Assembly: GCA_947499595.1 (NCBI GenBank)
Contig: CANMOY010000011.1
Span: 1-64,000, forward strand
Length of the DNA: 64,000 nucleotides
Source: an uncultured Mesonia sp.
Lineage (GTDB): Bacteria > Bacteroidota > Bacteroidia > Flavobacteriales > Flavobacteriaceae
Direction of reading: 5' to 3'
In this document: positions 1-9,614 of the stretch, piece by piece
How the letters are laid out: each line of letters opens with the position of its first letter
How positions within the stretch are numbered: the stretch's first letter is position 1
Made by a program: the position numbers and the translations under genes
The notes under the pieces: model-generated
Told to the model about the DNA's origin: nothing
Database searches by the model: none
Seen by the model: the letters and a program-made list of their open reading frames with translations, nothing else

Positions 1-211
1 TTAAGCTCTTGCGGGCCATATGCCCGCAAAGCGAGTAGCGAAAGCCCGACCTTTTTTCTATAAAAAGGTAACGCCATTATAAGAATTACCCCAATTTTAT
101 AAGCTGGCATAACAATTGAATATTATAGGTATAAAAGCTATAAAGCTTTGCTTAAGAGAAATTTTTGTACAATTCGAACTGCAATACTGACAGTTTGACC
201 AAATATATACT
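1..211. other. Intergenic leader of lon with two inverted repeats
   Basis: No gene is visible here. Bases 9-16 and 22-29 form a perfect 8-bp inverted repeat (TTGCGGGC / GCCCGCAA) around CATAT. Bases 49-56 and 62-69 form a second one (ACCTTTTT / AAAAAGGT). They may be the terminator of a gene lying left of the window, but the upstream gene is not visible. The GC-rich stretch between them (about 30-50) contrasts with the AT-rich remainder, which should contain the lon promoter. No clear TAnnTTTG box was found. Confidence 0.5.
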
Positions 212-2662
212 ATGGGAAAATCAAATATTTTTAGTTTAGACAATTTGTCACTACAAGATATTAATGAAGATGCAGAATTAATACCGCTTATGACCTCTGA
301 GGACGAGGATGAAATTGAGCGTGAAAGTTTGCCTGAATTTTTACCAATTTTACCTTTAAAAAATACTGTATTGTTTCCAGGTGTGGTGATTCCTATTACT
401 GCTGGACGCGACAAAAGTATACAACTTATTAATGATGCCAATAATGGAGATAAGGTTATAGGAGTTGTTGCTCAAAAGGATGTGAATACTGAGAATCCGA
501 GTAGTAAGGATATTTATAATCTTGGGGTGGTTGCTAAGATCCTTAGGGTCTTAAAAATGCCCGATGGTAATACCACTGTTATTATTCAAGGTAAAAAGCG
601 TTTTGAAATTGATAAAGTGGTTAAGGAAGATCCTTATCTAACCGCTCAAGTTAGTCCGGTTGTAGAGGCTAAACCAGCCGATGGTAACGCGGAATTTAAA
701 GCTATTGTAGATGCTATCAAGGAGCTAAGCTTAAAAATTATAAAAAACAGTCCGGCCATTCCATCAGAAGCATCCTTTGCTATCAAGAACATTGAAACTC
801 CCTCTTTTTTGATCAACTTTGTATCGTCGAATATGAATTTGAGGGTAAAGGAAAAACAGAAGCTCTTGGCTACAAATGATTTGAAGGAGAGAGCTTTATC
901 TACTTTGAAATTCATGAATATTGAATATCAAAAACTAGAGTTGCAAAACGATATTCAATCAAAGGTGCAAAGCGACATGAGTCAGCAACAGCGAGAATAT
1001 TTTTTGCATCAACAAATGAAAACCATCCAAGAGGAACTTGGGGGTGTGTCGGCGGAAACTGAAATAGAGGAGATGCGCCAGCAGGCGAAAACTAAAAAAT
1101 GGGAAGATAAAATTGCCAAACATTTTGAAAAAGAATTAGGTAAACTGCAGCGAATGAATCCGCAAGTTGCAGAATATTCTATTCAACGTAATTATTTAGA
1201 GCTTTTTCTTGAGTTGCCTTGGAATGAGTTTAGTAAAGATAAGTTCGATTTAAAACGAGCTCAGAAAATTTTGAATAGGGATCATTATGGCTTAGAAGAA
1301 GTGAAGAAACGTATCATTGAATATTTAGCCGTTCTAAAACTACGCAATGATATGAAATCGCCCATTTTGTGTTTATATGGTCCTCCTGGAGTTGGTAAAA
1401 CTTCTTTAGGTAAGTCGGTAGCCGAAGCTTTAGGGAGAGAATATGTACGCATTTCGCTTGGAGGCTTGCGCGATGAAGCTGAGATCCGCGGTCATAGAAA
1501 AACCTATATTGGTGCTATGCCGGGAAGAATTATTCAAAGTTTAAAAAAAGCGGGAACCAGCAATCCGGTATTTGTATTGGATGAAATTGATAAACTGGGG
1601 CAAAGCCATCAAGGTGATCCTTCCTCGGCACTATTAGAAGTGCTAGACCCCGAACAGAATAATGAGTTTTATGATAATTTCTTAGAAATGGGCTTTGATC
1701 TGTCGAAGATTATGTTCATTGCTACTGCAAATAGTTTGAATACCATCCAGCCAGCCTTAAGAGACCGTATGGAGATTATCAATATGACTGGTTACACAAT
1801 TGAGGAAAAAGTTGAAATTGCCAAAAGACATTTAGTCCCAAAACAAATTAAGGAGCACGGGTTAAAGCCAGATCAAATAAAACTGGGCAAAGCCCAAATA
1901 ACTAAAATAGTTGAAGGCTATACTCGTGAGTCTGGAGTACGTGGTCTTGAAAAGCAGATAGCTAAGGTGGTTCGTTATGTTGCTAAAAGTATTGCTCTTG
2001 AAGAGGAATATAATGTGAAGTTGAGTCAAGCTGATATAGCGTCTATCTTAGGGGTAGCTAAACTTGAGCGTGATAAGTATGAAAATAATGATGTTGCTGG
2101 TGTAGTTACTGGCTTGGCTTGGACTAGTGTAGGAGGTGATATCCTTTTTATTGAGTCTATTTTGTCTAAAGGCAAAGGTAATTTATCGATTACTGGTAAC
2201 CTGGGTAAGGTAATGAAAGAATCTGCCACTATTGCGATGGAATATATCAAGGCTAATGCCGAAGAATTTGGTATAGATGCAGGTATATTTGAAAAGTATA
2301 ATGTACATATTCACGTTCCTGAAGGGGCTACTCCAAAAGACGGACCAAGTGCTGGTATTACTATGTTAACTTCCTTGGTTTCTCTTTTTACTCAGCGTAA
2401 GGTGAAAAAGAATTTGGCTATGACGGGCGAAATAACACTACGAGGTAAAGTATTACCGGTAGGCGGAATTAAGGAAAAGATTTTAGCGGCCAAGAGGGCG
2501 CATATTAAAGAAATTATTTTATGTGAAGATAATCGCAAGCATATTGAAGAGATAGATGATACTTATTTAAAAGGATTAACCTTTCACTATGTAAGCGATA
2601 TGAAAGAAGTGCTACAAAAAGCTATTACCAAGCAGAAGGTAAAGAATGCCAAGACTTTATAA
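212..2662 (+). CDS. lon: ATP-dependent protease La (Lon)
   Basis: Lon degrades misfolded and regulatory proteins in the cytoplasm as an ATP-driven hexamer. The 816-residue protein has the full family layout. The N-terminal substrate-binding LON domain starts near residue 45 ([14 protein letters not shown]), followed by a helical linker. The AAA+ module has Walker A GPPGVGKT at 390-397 and Walker B FVLDEIDK. The C-terminal protease domain has its catalytic serine in DGPSAG (Ser713) and the paired lysine in GGIKEK (Lys756), the spacing known for Lon. The ATG at 212 gives a typical length. The gene is monocistronic, with a strong terminator 24 bp after the stop. Nothing is missing or broken. Confidence 0.97.
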   Translation: MGKSNIFSLDNLSLQDINEDAELIPLMTSEDEDEIERESLPEFLPILPLKNTVLFPGVVIPITAGRDKSIQLINDANNGDKVIGVVAQKDVNTENPSSKDIYNLGVVAKILRVLKMPDGNTTVIIQGKKRFEIDKVVKEDPYLTAQVSPVVEAKPADGNAEFKAIVDAIKELSLKIIKNSPAIPSEASFAIKNIETPSFLINFVSSNMNLRVKEKQKLLATNDLKERALSTLKFMNIEYQKLELQNDIQSKVQSDMSQQQREYFLHQQMKTIQEELGGVSAETEIEEMRQQAKTKKWEDKIAKHFEKELGKLQRMNPQVAEYSIQRNYLELFLELPWNEFSKDKFDLKRAQKILNRDHYGLEEVKKRIIEYLAVLKLRNDMKSPILCLYGPPGVGKTSLGKSVAEALGREYVRISLGGLRDEAEIRGHRKTYIGAMPGRIIQSLKKAGTSNPVFVLDEIDKLGQSHQGDPSSALLEVLDPEQNNEFYDNFLEMGFDLSKIMFIATANSLNTIQPALRDRMEIINMTGYTIEEKVEIAKRHLVPKQIKEHGLKPDQIKLGKAQITKIVEGYTRESGVRGLEKQIAKVVRYVAKSIALEEEYNVKLSQADIASILGVAKLERDKYENNDVAGVVTGLAWTSVGGDILFIESILSKGKGNLSITGNLGKVMKESATIAMEYIKANAEEFGIDAGIFEKYNVHIHVPEGATPKDGPSAGITMLTSLVSLFTQRKVKKNLAMTGEITLRGKVLPVGGIKEKILAAKRAHIKEIILCEDNRKHIEEIDDTYLKGLTFHYVSDMKEVLQKAITKQKVKNAKTL

Positions 2663-2685
2663 ATGCTTATGAAATTTATAAGTAT

Positions 2686-2718
2686 AAAAAAAGCCTCGCA
2701 ATCGCGAGGCTTTTTTTT
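2686..2718. terminator. Bidirectional intrinsic terminator
   Basis: A perfect GCCTCGC / GCGAGGC stem with a 4-nt loop is flanked by A and T runs, so it can stop transcription from both sides. It serves lon from the left and the converging lipoprotein gene from the right. Confidence 0.92.
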
Positions 2719-2737
2719 GATAAATGGGAGATTCATA

Positions 2738-3040
2738 CTATTCTTGATCTACTTTTCTCTTGACTACTTCACCATCTTCCATTTTTACTTTTACTTCTTT
2801 TTCTTCAGTCTCAATTTTCTTTTTTTCGATGTTGCCATCTTCATCTTTTTTAATTTTCACTTCGGTATCACCGTCCTCAATTTCAATTTTTTCACCATCA
2901 TCACTAACTTCAATTTCGGCATCATCGCTAACTTCAACGCCTTCAATTGTTTTGGTGTCTTTCTCTTCTTGATCGCGGCAGCTATATAAGCTACAGATTA
3001 AAACTAAACCTAATCCTAAATGTTTAAAAGATACTTTCAT
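2738..3040 (-). CDS. Small highly charged lipoprotein, function unknown
   Basis: This is a 100-residue protein if read from the ATG at 3040, which begins MKVSFKHLG; an in-frame start seven codons upstream is less likely. A signal peptide ends in the lipobox LYSC, so the mature protein should be lipid-anchored. The remainder is almost entirely short charged segments (EVSDDAEIEVSDD, EIEDGDTEVKIKKDEDG) with an alternating acidic/basic pattern and no recognisable domain. It may be extended or bind cations, but that is inference. It sits between lon, convergent with it, and valS, which lies upstream on the same strand. The function is not recognised. Confidence 0.75.
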   Translation of the reverse strand: MKVSFKHLGLGLVLICSLYSCRDQEEKDTKTIEGVEVSDDAEIEVSDDGEKIEIEDGDTEVKIKKDEDGNIEKKKIETEEKEVKVKMEDGEVVKRKVDQE

Positions 3041-3118
3041 AATACTTGTTGTTTTAATCAAATATCACAAATGTTTCAGATATTGAAAATAATTTAAGAT
3101 TTTAATAAGATATAATTA

Positions 3119-5755
3119 TTATTTTTTTAGACTTTCAAGACTTTGCTTAAGGGTTTCTATTTTAGCCATAGCATCGACTTGTTTTTGCTTTTCTATTGCA
3201 ACAACTTTTTCTGGTGCATTATTAACGAATCGTTCGTTGCTTAACTTTTTTTGTACAGCTTTTAAAAAGCCTTCGTTATATTTTAATTCATCCTGTAGCT
3301 TAGCAATTTCGGCTTCTACATCGATAGCACCCTGCATAGGAATAAAATATTCATTGGATTTTACACGGAACGATAAGGCATTATCCAATTGCTGTTCTAC
3401 ATAAGAAAGCTCTTTTATATTTCCTAACTTTTTTATGATACTGTCGTAAGTATCGCTAAGTTGCTCAGAGTTTATTAGACTTAAATCTATGGTTTCTTTA
3501 AATGATATATTTTTATCTTTACGGATATTTCTTACCCCTGATACAACCTCTTTAACCATATCAAAATCCGCAATAAGCGATTCGTCAAAAGTGGATTGTT
3601 CTGGCCATTTTGCAACAATTAATGCTTCATCTTTTGATCTTGTTGCCAGGTTTTGCCAAATTTCTTCGGTTAAGAAAGGCATAAATGGATGAAGAATTTT
3701 TAAGTTTTCTTCTAATAAGTGCAATATATCTTGCTTGGTTTGCTGGTCAATAGGCATTTTATATCCTGGCTTAACCATTTCTAACAACCAAGAACAAAAT
3801 TCATCCCAAATTAATTTATAGGTGGTCATTAATGCATCAGAAATACGATATTTGCTAAAATGATCTTCAATTTGGGCTAAACTTACCTGTAATTGGTTTT
3901 TATACCAATGTATTGCTTTTTGAGCATACTCTGGTTGTTCTAATTGTGCATCGACCTCCCAGCCATCAATAAGTCGGAAAGCGTTCCATATTTTGTTTCC
4001 AAATCCTTTTCCTTGTTGGCAAAGACTTTCATCAAACATCAAATCATTACCTGCAGCGCTGCTGAGCAATAAACCTACTCGCACTCCGTCTGCGCTATAA
4101 TCTTCTATCAATTGCAAAGCGTCAGGTGAATTGCCTAAAGATTTAGACATTTTTCTTCGTTGCTTATCACGCACTAGCCCAGTGAGATAAACATTGTTAA
4201 ATGGTTTTTTACCGGTATACTCATATCCTGCAATTATCATACGTGCAACCCAGAAGAATAGAATATCTGGACCAGTAACCAAATCGTTGGTAGGATAGTA
4301 GTAGTTAAATTCCTTGTTATCGGGTTGACAGATACCATCAAAAACACTCATCGGCCATAGCCAAGAAGAAAACCAAGTGTCTAATACATCTTCATCTTGT
4401 CTTAGGTCTTCTAATTTCAAATCTATTTGTCCAGATTTCTCTTGCGCTAGTTTTAAAGCTTCTTCTTTAGTTTCGGCAACAACAAAGTCTTCTTTGCTGT
4501 CTCCAAAATAATAAGCCGGTATGCGATGTCCCCACCAAAGTTGTCTAGAAATATTCCAGTCCCTAATGTTATTCATCCAATGGGCATAGGTGTTTTTAAA
4601 TTTTTCTGGAAATAGCTTTATTTCTTCGGTTTCTAAAACGGCTTTGATAGCGGGTTGAGCAATTTCTTTCATTTTAAGAAACCATTGGTCAGATAATCGA
4701 GGTTCGATTACTGCTTTCGTACGCTCAGAAGTACCTACTTTATGAATGTGGTCTTCTATTTTCACCAAAAAGCCTTTTTCTTCAAGTTCATTACGGAATT
4801 GTTTTCTTACTTCAAACCTGTCTTGGCCTTGGTAGTGTAAACCTTGTTTTTTTAAACTTCCATCTAGGTTAAAGATATCTATCATTTCTAGATTATGCTT
4901 TAGTCCCAAAGCATAATCATTTTCATCGTGGGCTGGTGTTATCTTTAGGCAGCCTGTACCAAATTCTAAATCTACATATTCATCCGCTATAATAGGAATC
5001 TCTCTATTTACTACAGGCACTATAACTTTTTTGCCATGTAAATGCTGGTAACGCTCATCATCGGGATGTACACAAATTGCGGTATCCCCAAATATAGTTT
5101 CAGGTCTGGTTGTCGCTATAGTCAAATGATCATCGCTTCCTACAATAGGGTAAGCAACATGATAAAGATGGCCTTGTTTTTCTTCATAAATCACTTCTTC
5201 ATCAGAAAGGGTGGTTTTTGCTTCGGGATCCCAATTGACCATTCGGTAACCTCTGTAAATATGACCTTTTTTATATAAATCTATAAAAGACTTAATTACC
5301 GAAGCCGAAAGTTGCTCGTCTAGAGTAAATTTGGTTCGATCCCAATCGCAAGAGGCACCTAATTTTTGAAGTTGATTGAGAATAACCCCACCGTAATTAC
5401 GGGTCCAGTCCCAAGCGTGTTCCATAAATTCTTCACGAGACAAACTCTTTTTGTCTATACCTTCTTCTTTTAATTTAGCTACCACTTTGGCTTCGGTTGC
5501 AATAGAGGCGTGATCGGTTCCTGGTACCCAGCAGGCGTTATATCCCTGTAGTCGAGCCCTACGAATAAGCACGTCTTGTATAGTATTGTTGAGCATGTGC
5601 CCCATATGTAAAACTCCGGTTACATTAGGCGGAGGAATAACAATAGTGTAAGGCTCTTTTTCGTTGACTTCAGAGTGGAAATAACGGTTCTCTAACCAGT
5701 ACTTATACCATTTTTCTTCTATTTCTTTTGGGTTATAATTGGCAGCGATGGGCAT
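3119..5755 (-). CDS. valS: Valyl-tRNA synthetase
   Basis: ValRS charges tRNA-Val with valine in the cytoplasm. The 878-residue protein has the class I signatures. The HIGH-type motif HMGH is at 50-53 after PPPNVTGVL, and the KMSKS loop is exactly KMSKS at 535-539. Between them lies the CP1 editing domain (TTRPETIFGDTA). An anticodon-binding helical domain follows, and the last 65 residues form the valyl-type C-terminal coiled coil (LQDELKYNEGFLKAVQKKLS, NERFVNNAP). These features separate it from IleRS and LeuRS. The length is normal for a bacterial ValRS. The gene stands alone, divergent from the DUF1573 gene, with about 130 bp between the two starts. Confidence 0.97.
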   Translation of the reverse strand: MPIAANYNPKEIEEKWYKYWLENRYFHSEVNEKEPYTIVIPPPNVTGVLHMGHMLNNTIQDVLIRRARLQGYNACWVPGTDHASIATEAKVVAKLKEEGIDKKSLSREEFMEHAWDWTRNYGGVILNQLQKLGASCDWDRTKFTLDEQLSASVIKSFIDLYKKGHIYRGYRMVNWDPEAKTTLSDEEVIYEEKQGHLYHVAYPIVGSDDHLTIATTRPETIFGDTAICVHPDDERYQHLHGKKVIVPVVNREIPIIADEYVDLEFGTGCLKITPAHDENDYALGLKHNLEMIDIFNLDGSLKKQGLHYQGQDRFEVRKQFRNELEEKGFLVKIEDHIHKVGTSERTKAVIEPRLSDQWFLKMKEIAQPAIKAVLETEEIKLFPEKFKNTYAHWMNNIRDWNISRQLWWGHRIPAYYFGDSKEDFVVAETKEEALKLAQEKSGQIDLKLEDLRQDEDVLDTWFSSWLWPMSVFDGICQPDNKEFNYYYPTNDLVTGPDILFFWVARMIIAGYEYTGKKPFNNVYLTGLVRDKQRRKMSKSLGNSPDALQLIEDYSADGVRVGLLLSSAAGNDLMFDESLCQQGKGFGNKIWNAFRLIDGWEVDAQLEQPEYAQKAIHWYKNQLQVSLAQIEDHFSKYRISDALMTTYKLIWDEFCSWLLEMVKPGYKMPIDQQTKQDILHLLEENLKILHPFMPFLTEEIWQNLATRSKDEALIVAKWPEQSTFDESLIADFDMVKEVVSGVRNIRKDKNISFKETIDLSLINSEQLSDTYDSIIKKLGNIKELSYVEQQLDNALSFRVKSNEYFIPMQGAIDVEAEIAKLQDELKYNEGFLKAVQKKLSNERFVNNAPEKVVAIEKQKQVDAMAKIETLKQSLESLKK

Positions 5756-5888
5756 TTTGGTCTGTTTTTTGATTTACAAGAGACAAAAGTAGTTATTAAG
5801 GCTTGATTTTAAAAGATTATAAATTGTTATTCTTATTTTTTTGCAATCAAGCGATTAAAGTTTAATTTAGTAACCAAATTATTATACA

Positions 5889-6281
5889 ATGAAAAAGATA
5901 TTTTTAGTAGCCGTTGTCTTAATGACCAGTTTTGCAATGCAAGCACAAGCAGAAATTGCTTTTGAACAAGAAACTATAGATTATGGTAATGTTGCCTACA
6001 ATAGTGATGGTTTAAGAACCTTTGTTTTTACCAATACCGGTGATGAGCCCTTAGTTATAAGTAGAGTTTCCTCTACTTGTGGGTGCACGGTTCCAGAAAA
6101 ACCTAAAGAGCCTATTTTACCAGGAAATAAAGGGGAGATTAAGGTTAAATACGATACGAAAAGACCAGGGCCTATTCGTAAAACGGTAACGGTATATTCG
6201 AATGCACAAAATTCTCCCACGCCATTAAAAATTAAAGGCTACGTGGCTAAAAAAGACACAAAAAGTGTATTAGAAAAATAG
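5889..6281 (+). CDS. DUF1573 secreted protein
   Basis: This is a 130-residue exported protein. It has a classic signal peptide (MKKIFLVAVVLMTSFAMQAQA) and then one DUF1573 domain. The domain opens with FEQETIDYGNVAYNSDGLRTF and contains the family hallmark STCGCTVPE (residues about 63-71) and an Ig-like ending (KIKGYV). DUF1573 proteins are common in Bacteroidota envelopes. The fold resembles ASPM-SPD-2-Hydin (ASH) domains, and the exact role is unknown. The start is the only ATG before the signal peptide. The gene is followed closely by a terminator, so it is probably a single-gene transcript. Confidence 0.88.
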   Translation: MKKIFLVAVVLMTSFAMQAQAEIAFEQETIDYGNVAYNSDGLRTFVFTNTGDEPLVISRVSSTCGCTVPEKPKEPILPGNKGEIKVKYDTKRPGPIRKTVTVYSNAQNSPTPLKIKGYVAKKDTKSVLEK

Positions 6282-6305
6282 AATTTAACCACTCTTAATT
6301 AGTAT

Positions 6306-6338
6306 AAAACCTCTTTCTGAATAAGAAAGAGGTTTTTT
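6306..6338 (+). terminator. Intrinsic terminator after the DUF1573 gene
   Basis: A perfect 9-bp stem (CCTCTTTCT / AGAAAGAGG) with a short loop is preceded by A's and followed by six T's, 25 bp downstream of the stop codon. Confidence 0.9.
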
Positions 6339-6399
6339 GTTGGATCAAAATTGAATTGACCCATTTATTTTTCGCATTTTTGCACAAAAATTTTGTAGT

Positions 6400-7593
6400 A
6401 TGCCAAATATTTCAGCCAAGGGGCAAGCTATGCCCGAATCGCCTATACGTAAGTTGGTTCCTTATGCAGAGAAAGCAACTGAGCAAGGAAAAGATATCTT
6501 TTACTTGAATATAGGTCAGCCCGATATTAAAACGCCTCAAGTAGCTTTAGATGCTGTGAAAAATAATAATTTAGAGATTATCTCTTACAGTCATTCAGCT
6601 GGTTTTGCTAGCTATAGAGAAAAACTTGCCGGTTATTATCAAAGGGTAAAACTGCCTGTTGAACCAGAAGACATCATTATAACTACCGGAGGTTCCGAAG
6701 CCTTGCTTTTTGCCATGGGTAGTATTACAGATCCGGGAGATGAAGTGATTATTCCAGAACCATTTTATGCTAATTATAATGGTTTCGCAACCTCTGCAGG
6801 GGTAGAAGTGGTGCCGGTGCAGGCAAAATTTGAAAACGGTTTCGCTTTACCTCCAATTGCCGAGTTTGAAAAGCTGATTACCGATAGAACCAAAGCCATT
6901 TTAATTTGTAATCCAGGCAACCCAACAGGTTACTTGTATACTCAAGAAGAAATTGAGCAATTGAGTGCCTTAGTAAAAAAATACGATTTATTTCTCGTAG
7001 CCGATGAAGTATACCGTGAGTTTGCCTATGAGGGTTTAAAACACTTTTCTGTAATGGCTCAGGAAGGCTTAGATGAACATGCAATTATGATTGATAGTGT
7101 ATCTAAGCGTTACAGCATGTGTGGTGCCAGAATAGGATGTTTGGTTTCTAAAAATAAAGCGGTGATGCAAACAGCTATGAAATTTGCACAAGCTAGATTA
7201 AGTCCGCCAACCTTTGCACAAATTGCTAGTGAAGCGGCTTTAGAAACCCCTCAGTCTTATTTTGACGAAGTAATTGAAGAATACGTTCAAAGAAGAGATA
7301 CCTTAATCCAAGGCTTAGAGAGTATACCTGGAGTAAAAGTAGCAAAACCAAACGGTGCCTTTTATTGTATTGCAGAATTACCTGTAAGCGATGCAGAAGA
7401 TTTTGCAAAATGGATGCTAGAAGATTTTGATTATAATGGTCAAACCATTATGGTTGCTCCTGCTCAGGGCTTTTACTCAACCCCCAATACAGGTAATAAT
7501 CAAGTGAGAATTGCCTATGTTCTAGAACAAGATAATTTAAAAAAGGCAGTAGAAATATTACGAAAAGGATTAGAGAAATATCAAGCCAAATAA
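6400..7593 (+). CDS. Class I/II PLP-dependent aminotransferase
   Basis: This cytosolic fold-type I aminotransferase of 397 residues is probably an aspartate or broad-specificity amino acid aminotransferase. Visible signatures are the N-terminal LNIGQPDIKTP substrate loop, TTGGSEALLF (cofactor phosphate loop), CNPGNPTG, VADEVYREF and the Schiff-base lysine in SVSKRYSMCGAR (Lys236), followed by the arginine region near the C-terminus (NNQVRIAYV). Residue identity does not fix the substrate. It starts 61 bp after a terminator, so it has its own promoter, and is followed 4 bp later by murB, which implies co-transcription. The AspC/AspB subgroup is the best guess. Confidence 0.88.
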   Translation: MPNISAKGQAMPESPIRKLVPYAEKATEQGKDIFYLNIGQPDIKTPQVALDAVKNNNLEIISYSHSAGFASYREKLAGYYQRVKLPVEPEDIIITTGGSEALLFAMGSITDPGDEVIIPEPFYANYNGFATSAGVEVVPVQAKFENGFALPPIAEFEKLITDRTKAILICNPGNPTGYLYTQEEIEQLSALVKKYDLFLVADEVYREFAYEGLKHFSVMAQEGLDEHAIMIDSVSKRYSMCGARIGCLVSKNKAVMQTAMKFAQARLSPPTFAQIASEAALETPQSYFDEVIEEYVQRRDTLIQGLESIPGVKVAKPNGAFYCIAELPVSDAEDFAKWMLEDFDYNGQTIMVAPAQGFYSTPNTGNNQVRIAYVLEQDNLKKAVEILRKGLEKYQAK

Positions 7594-7597
7594 AATA

Positions 7598-8611
7598 ATG
7601 GAGATACATGCCAACTTCTCTTTAAAGACTTTGAATACTTTTGGGATAGATGTGCCGGCTAAGCAATTTGTTAAGGTGCAAACCAATTCAGAGTTGCAAG
7701 CCGTATTACAACAGTTTTATGCCGACGAAATTTTGATTTTGGGAGGAGGTAGTAATATTTTACTTACACAACCCATCAATAAAACGGTTGTTCAACTCGC
7801 CACTAAAGGAATTGAGTTGATTAAAGAAGACCAAGATTTTGTGTGGGTAGAAGCCCAAGCCGGCGAGAATTGGCACGAATTTGTGTCTTGGTGTATTAGT
7901 CAAGGTTTTGGCGGACTAGAAAATCTTTCGCTCATTCCGGGTAATGTAGGTACAAGTCCTATTCAAAATATCGGCGCTTACGGGGTAGAGCTAAAAGATG
8001 TATTTGTTTCTTGTGATGCGATTCATAGGCAGAGTCTTTCAAAAAAAACCTTTTTAAAAGCAGATTGTAATTTTGGTTATCGTGACTCAGTTTTTAAAAA
8101 CAAATATAAAGGCACTTATATCATTACAAGTGTGCTTTTTAAATTAACAAAGCGCAAGCATAGGCTAAAAACCGATTATGGCGCCATTCAAAATCAATTG
8201 GATAAAGCGGGAATAATAAATCCTGGTATAGCCGATGTTGCAGCGGCGGTAATCGCTATACGCTCTTCAAAACTTCCCAATCCTAAGGAGATCGGGAATA
8301 GCGGTAGCTTTTTCAAAAACCCTGTGATCAAAAAACAATTGTTTGATGCATTACGTGGCGAATTTAAAGAAATGCCTTTTTATCCTGTTTCAATTGATAG
8401 CTTTAAAATACCAGCAGGATGGCTTATCGAGCAATTAGGTTTTAAAGGAGTGCGCCGTGGCGATGCGGGCGTGCATCACAATCAAGCATTGGTATTAGTG
8501 AATTATGGAGAAGCAAGCGGGGCAGAAATTTTGGCTCTAGCCAAAGAAATTCAGCAAACCGTACATCAGAAATTCAATATAATGTTAGAGATGGAAGTGA
8601 ATATTCTATAA
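7598..8611 (+). CDS. murB: UDP-N-acetylenolpyruvoylglucosamine reductase
   Basis: MurB is the FAD-dependent enzyme that reduces UDP-GlcNAc-enolpyruvate to UDP-MurNAc with NADPH in peptidoglycan synthesis. The protein is 337 residues, the length of the type I (E. coli-like) enzymes. The FAD-binding segment LGGGSNILL is at 48-56, and NLSLIPGNVGTSPIQNIGAYG and YRDSVFK follow. The proton-donor serine lies in GSFFKNP (236-242, Ser237), and the C-terminal EMEVNIL carries the conserved glutamate. It starts 4 bp after the aminotransferase stop, so the two are one operon, closed by the terminator directly after murB. Confidence 0.96.
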   Translation: MEIHANFSLKTLNTFGIDVPAKQFVKVQTNSELQAVLQQFYADEILILGGGSNILLTQPINKTVVQLATKGIELIKEDQDFVWVEAQAGENWHEFVSWCISQGFGGLENLSLIPGNVGTSPIQNIGAYGVELKDVFVSCDAIHRQSLSKKTFLKADCNFGYRDSVFKNKYKGTYIITSVLFKLTKRKHRLKTDYGAIQNQLDKAGIINPGIADVAAAVIAIRSSKLPNPKEIGNSGSFFKNPVIKKQLFDALRGEFKEMPFYPVSIDSFKIPAGWLIEQLGFKGVRRGDAGVHHNQALVLVNYGEASGAEILALAKEIQQTVHQKFNIMLEMEVNIL

Positions 8612-8613
8612 AT

Positions 8614-8648
8614 AAAAAAGGGCTTTAATTTATTTGAAGCCCTTTTTT
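8614..8648. terminator. Bidirectional terminator between murB and the fasciclin gene
   Basis: The stem AAAAAAGGGCTT / AAGCCCTTTTTT has a 9-10 nt loop and begins 2 bp after the murB stop. The convergent fasciclin gene ends 18 bp further on and can use the same hairpin. Confidence 0.9.
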
Positions 8649-8666
8649 ATTGTTGGTGTCTAAAAC

Positions 8667-9263
8667 TTATTCGCGCATTAAAACACCATCTATAACGTGT
8701 ATATAACCATTGGATCCCTCACGATCTACATCGGTAACTTTTATTTCGGTTCCGGTATTATCGGTTAATACCACAGCATTATCTTTAATAGATGCTTTTA
8801 ATTTACCATCATTTGCCGTTACCAATTCATAACTGCCCGATCCGCTTTCTTGAATTAAACTCGTTAACTTATCGGCAGAAATCTCACCCGGTACCACATG
8901 GTAACTCAAAATACCCTCTAAGGTATCTTTTTGCTCGGGTTGCATAAGTTCATCTAGCTTCTCTTTAGGTATTTTATTAAACGCTTCATTAGTTGGAGCA
9001 AAAATAGTATAGGGTCCTTCAGATTTTAAAACAGCTACCAATCCTGCACTTTCTAATGCCGAAGCCAGCGTAGTGTGTTGATTCGATTGACCAATTACTG
9101 CTACGAGATCTTCTTCTTTTTTGTCAGATTGTTCATCTGTAGTTATTACTTCTTCTTTATCAATACTAATTTCTTTCTCCTTTTCCTTTTCATTTTCGTT
9201 TTTGCATGCGGTTAAACCGATTAGGGCAAAGGCCGCTAGAGCAATTGTTTTTGTGATTTTCAT
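8667..9263 (-). CDS. Fasciclin (FAS1) domain lipoprotein
   Basis: This 198-residue envelope protein has a lipoprotein signal ending in LTAC (Cys20) and a Glu/Lys-rich linker (about residues 21-52). One complete FAS1 domain follows: the H1-type segment (TTLASALESAGLVAVLKSEG), the hallmark TIFAPTNEAF, the central SYHVVPGEIS and the terminal NGYIHVIDGVLM. FAS1 domains mediate adhesion or protein-protein contact at the surface, and here the protein is probably tethered to the outer membrane. It is transcribed alone and converges on murB. The start at 9263 precedes a well-formed signal peptide. Confidence 0.92.
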   Translation of the reverse strand: MKITKTIALAAFALIGLTACKNENEKEKEKEISIDKEEVITTDEQSDKKEEDLVAVIGQSNQHTTLASALESAGLVAVLKSEGPYTIFAPTNEAFNKIPKEKLDELMQPEQKDTLEGILSYHVVPGEISADKLTSLIQESGSGSYELVTANDGKLKASIKDNAVVLTDNTGTEIKVTDVDREGSNGYIHVIDGVLMRE

Positions 9264-9401
9264 AAAATTTAATTTTGGTTTTATAAAGCTAATATACTAT
9301 GCAAAAGCTGATAAAAATCAGTAAATAAAATAAAATATCGTTAAATTATGTAAACGAAATATTAATTCTAAAAAAAGCTTTTTTCTACCCATGCTTAATT
9401 G

Positions 9402-9409
9402 TATTTTTG
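9402..9409 (+). promoter_or_regulatory. Bacteroidota-type -7 box
   Basis: TATTTTTG fits the TAnnTTTG consensus and lies 4 bp before the ATG at 9414, so the message would be nearly leaderless. Confidence 0.6.
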
Positions 9410-9413
9410 CAGT

Positions 9414-9611
9414 ATGAAATTACTATTTATATCTCTTATATTACTAGGATTAGCGGTTGCCGGTATTGCGATAAAAATATGGGCAAAAAAAGATGGTAAA
9501 TTTGCAGGAACTTGCGCCAGTCAAAGTCCGTTTTTAAATAAAGAAGGCGAGGCTTGCAGTATGTGTGGTAAGTTGCCAGAAGAAGCAGAATGTAAGTCAG
9601 AAACGGCTTAA
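9414..9611 (+). CDS. Small membrane protein with a Cys-rich tail
   Basis: This is a 65-residue protein from the ATG at 9414. A TTG five codons upstream lies inside the promoter box and is rejected. One N-terminal hydrophobic segment (MKLLFISLILLGLAVAGIAI) is followed by KIWAKKDGKFAGTCASQ and a Cys pair with spacing CSMCGK, then a last Cys near the end. The four cysteines (TC, CSMC, EC) could hold a metal or iron-sulfur centre. It resembles short proteins annotated only as membrane or secreted protein in Flavobacteriia. It is separated by 3 bp from the glycosyltransferase and heads that operon. Confidence 0.75.
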   Translation: MKLLFISLILLGLAVAGIAIKIWAKKDGKFAGTCASQSPFLNKEGEACSMCGKLPEEAECKSETA

Positions 9612-9614
9612 ATT

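Noticed and set aside
2663..2989. Open frame of 108 codons on the plus strand
   Set aside because: It lies antisense to the lipoprotein gene, which has a signal peptide, and its content is phenylalanine-rich low-complexity sequence from the complement of acidic repeats.
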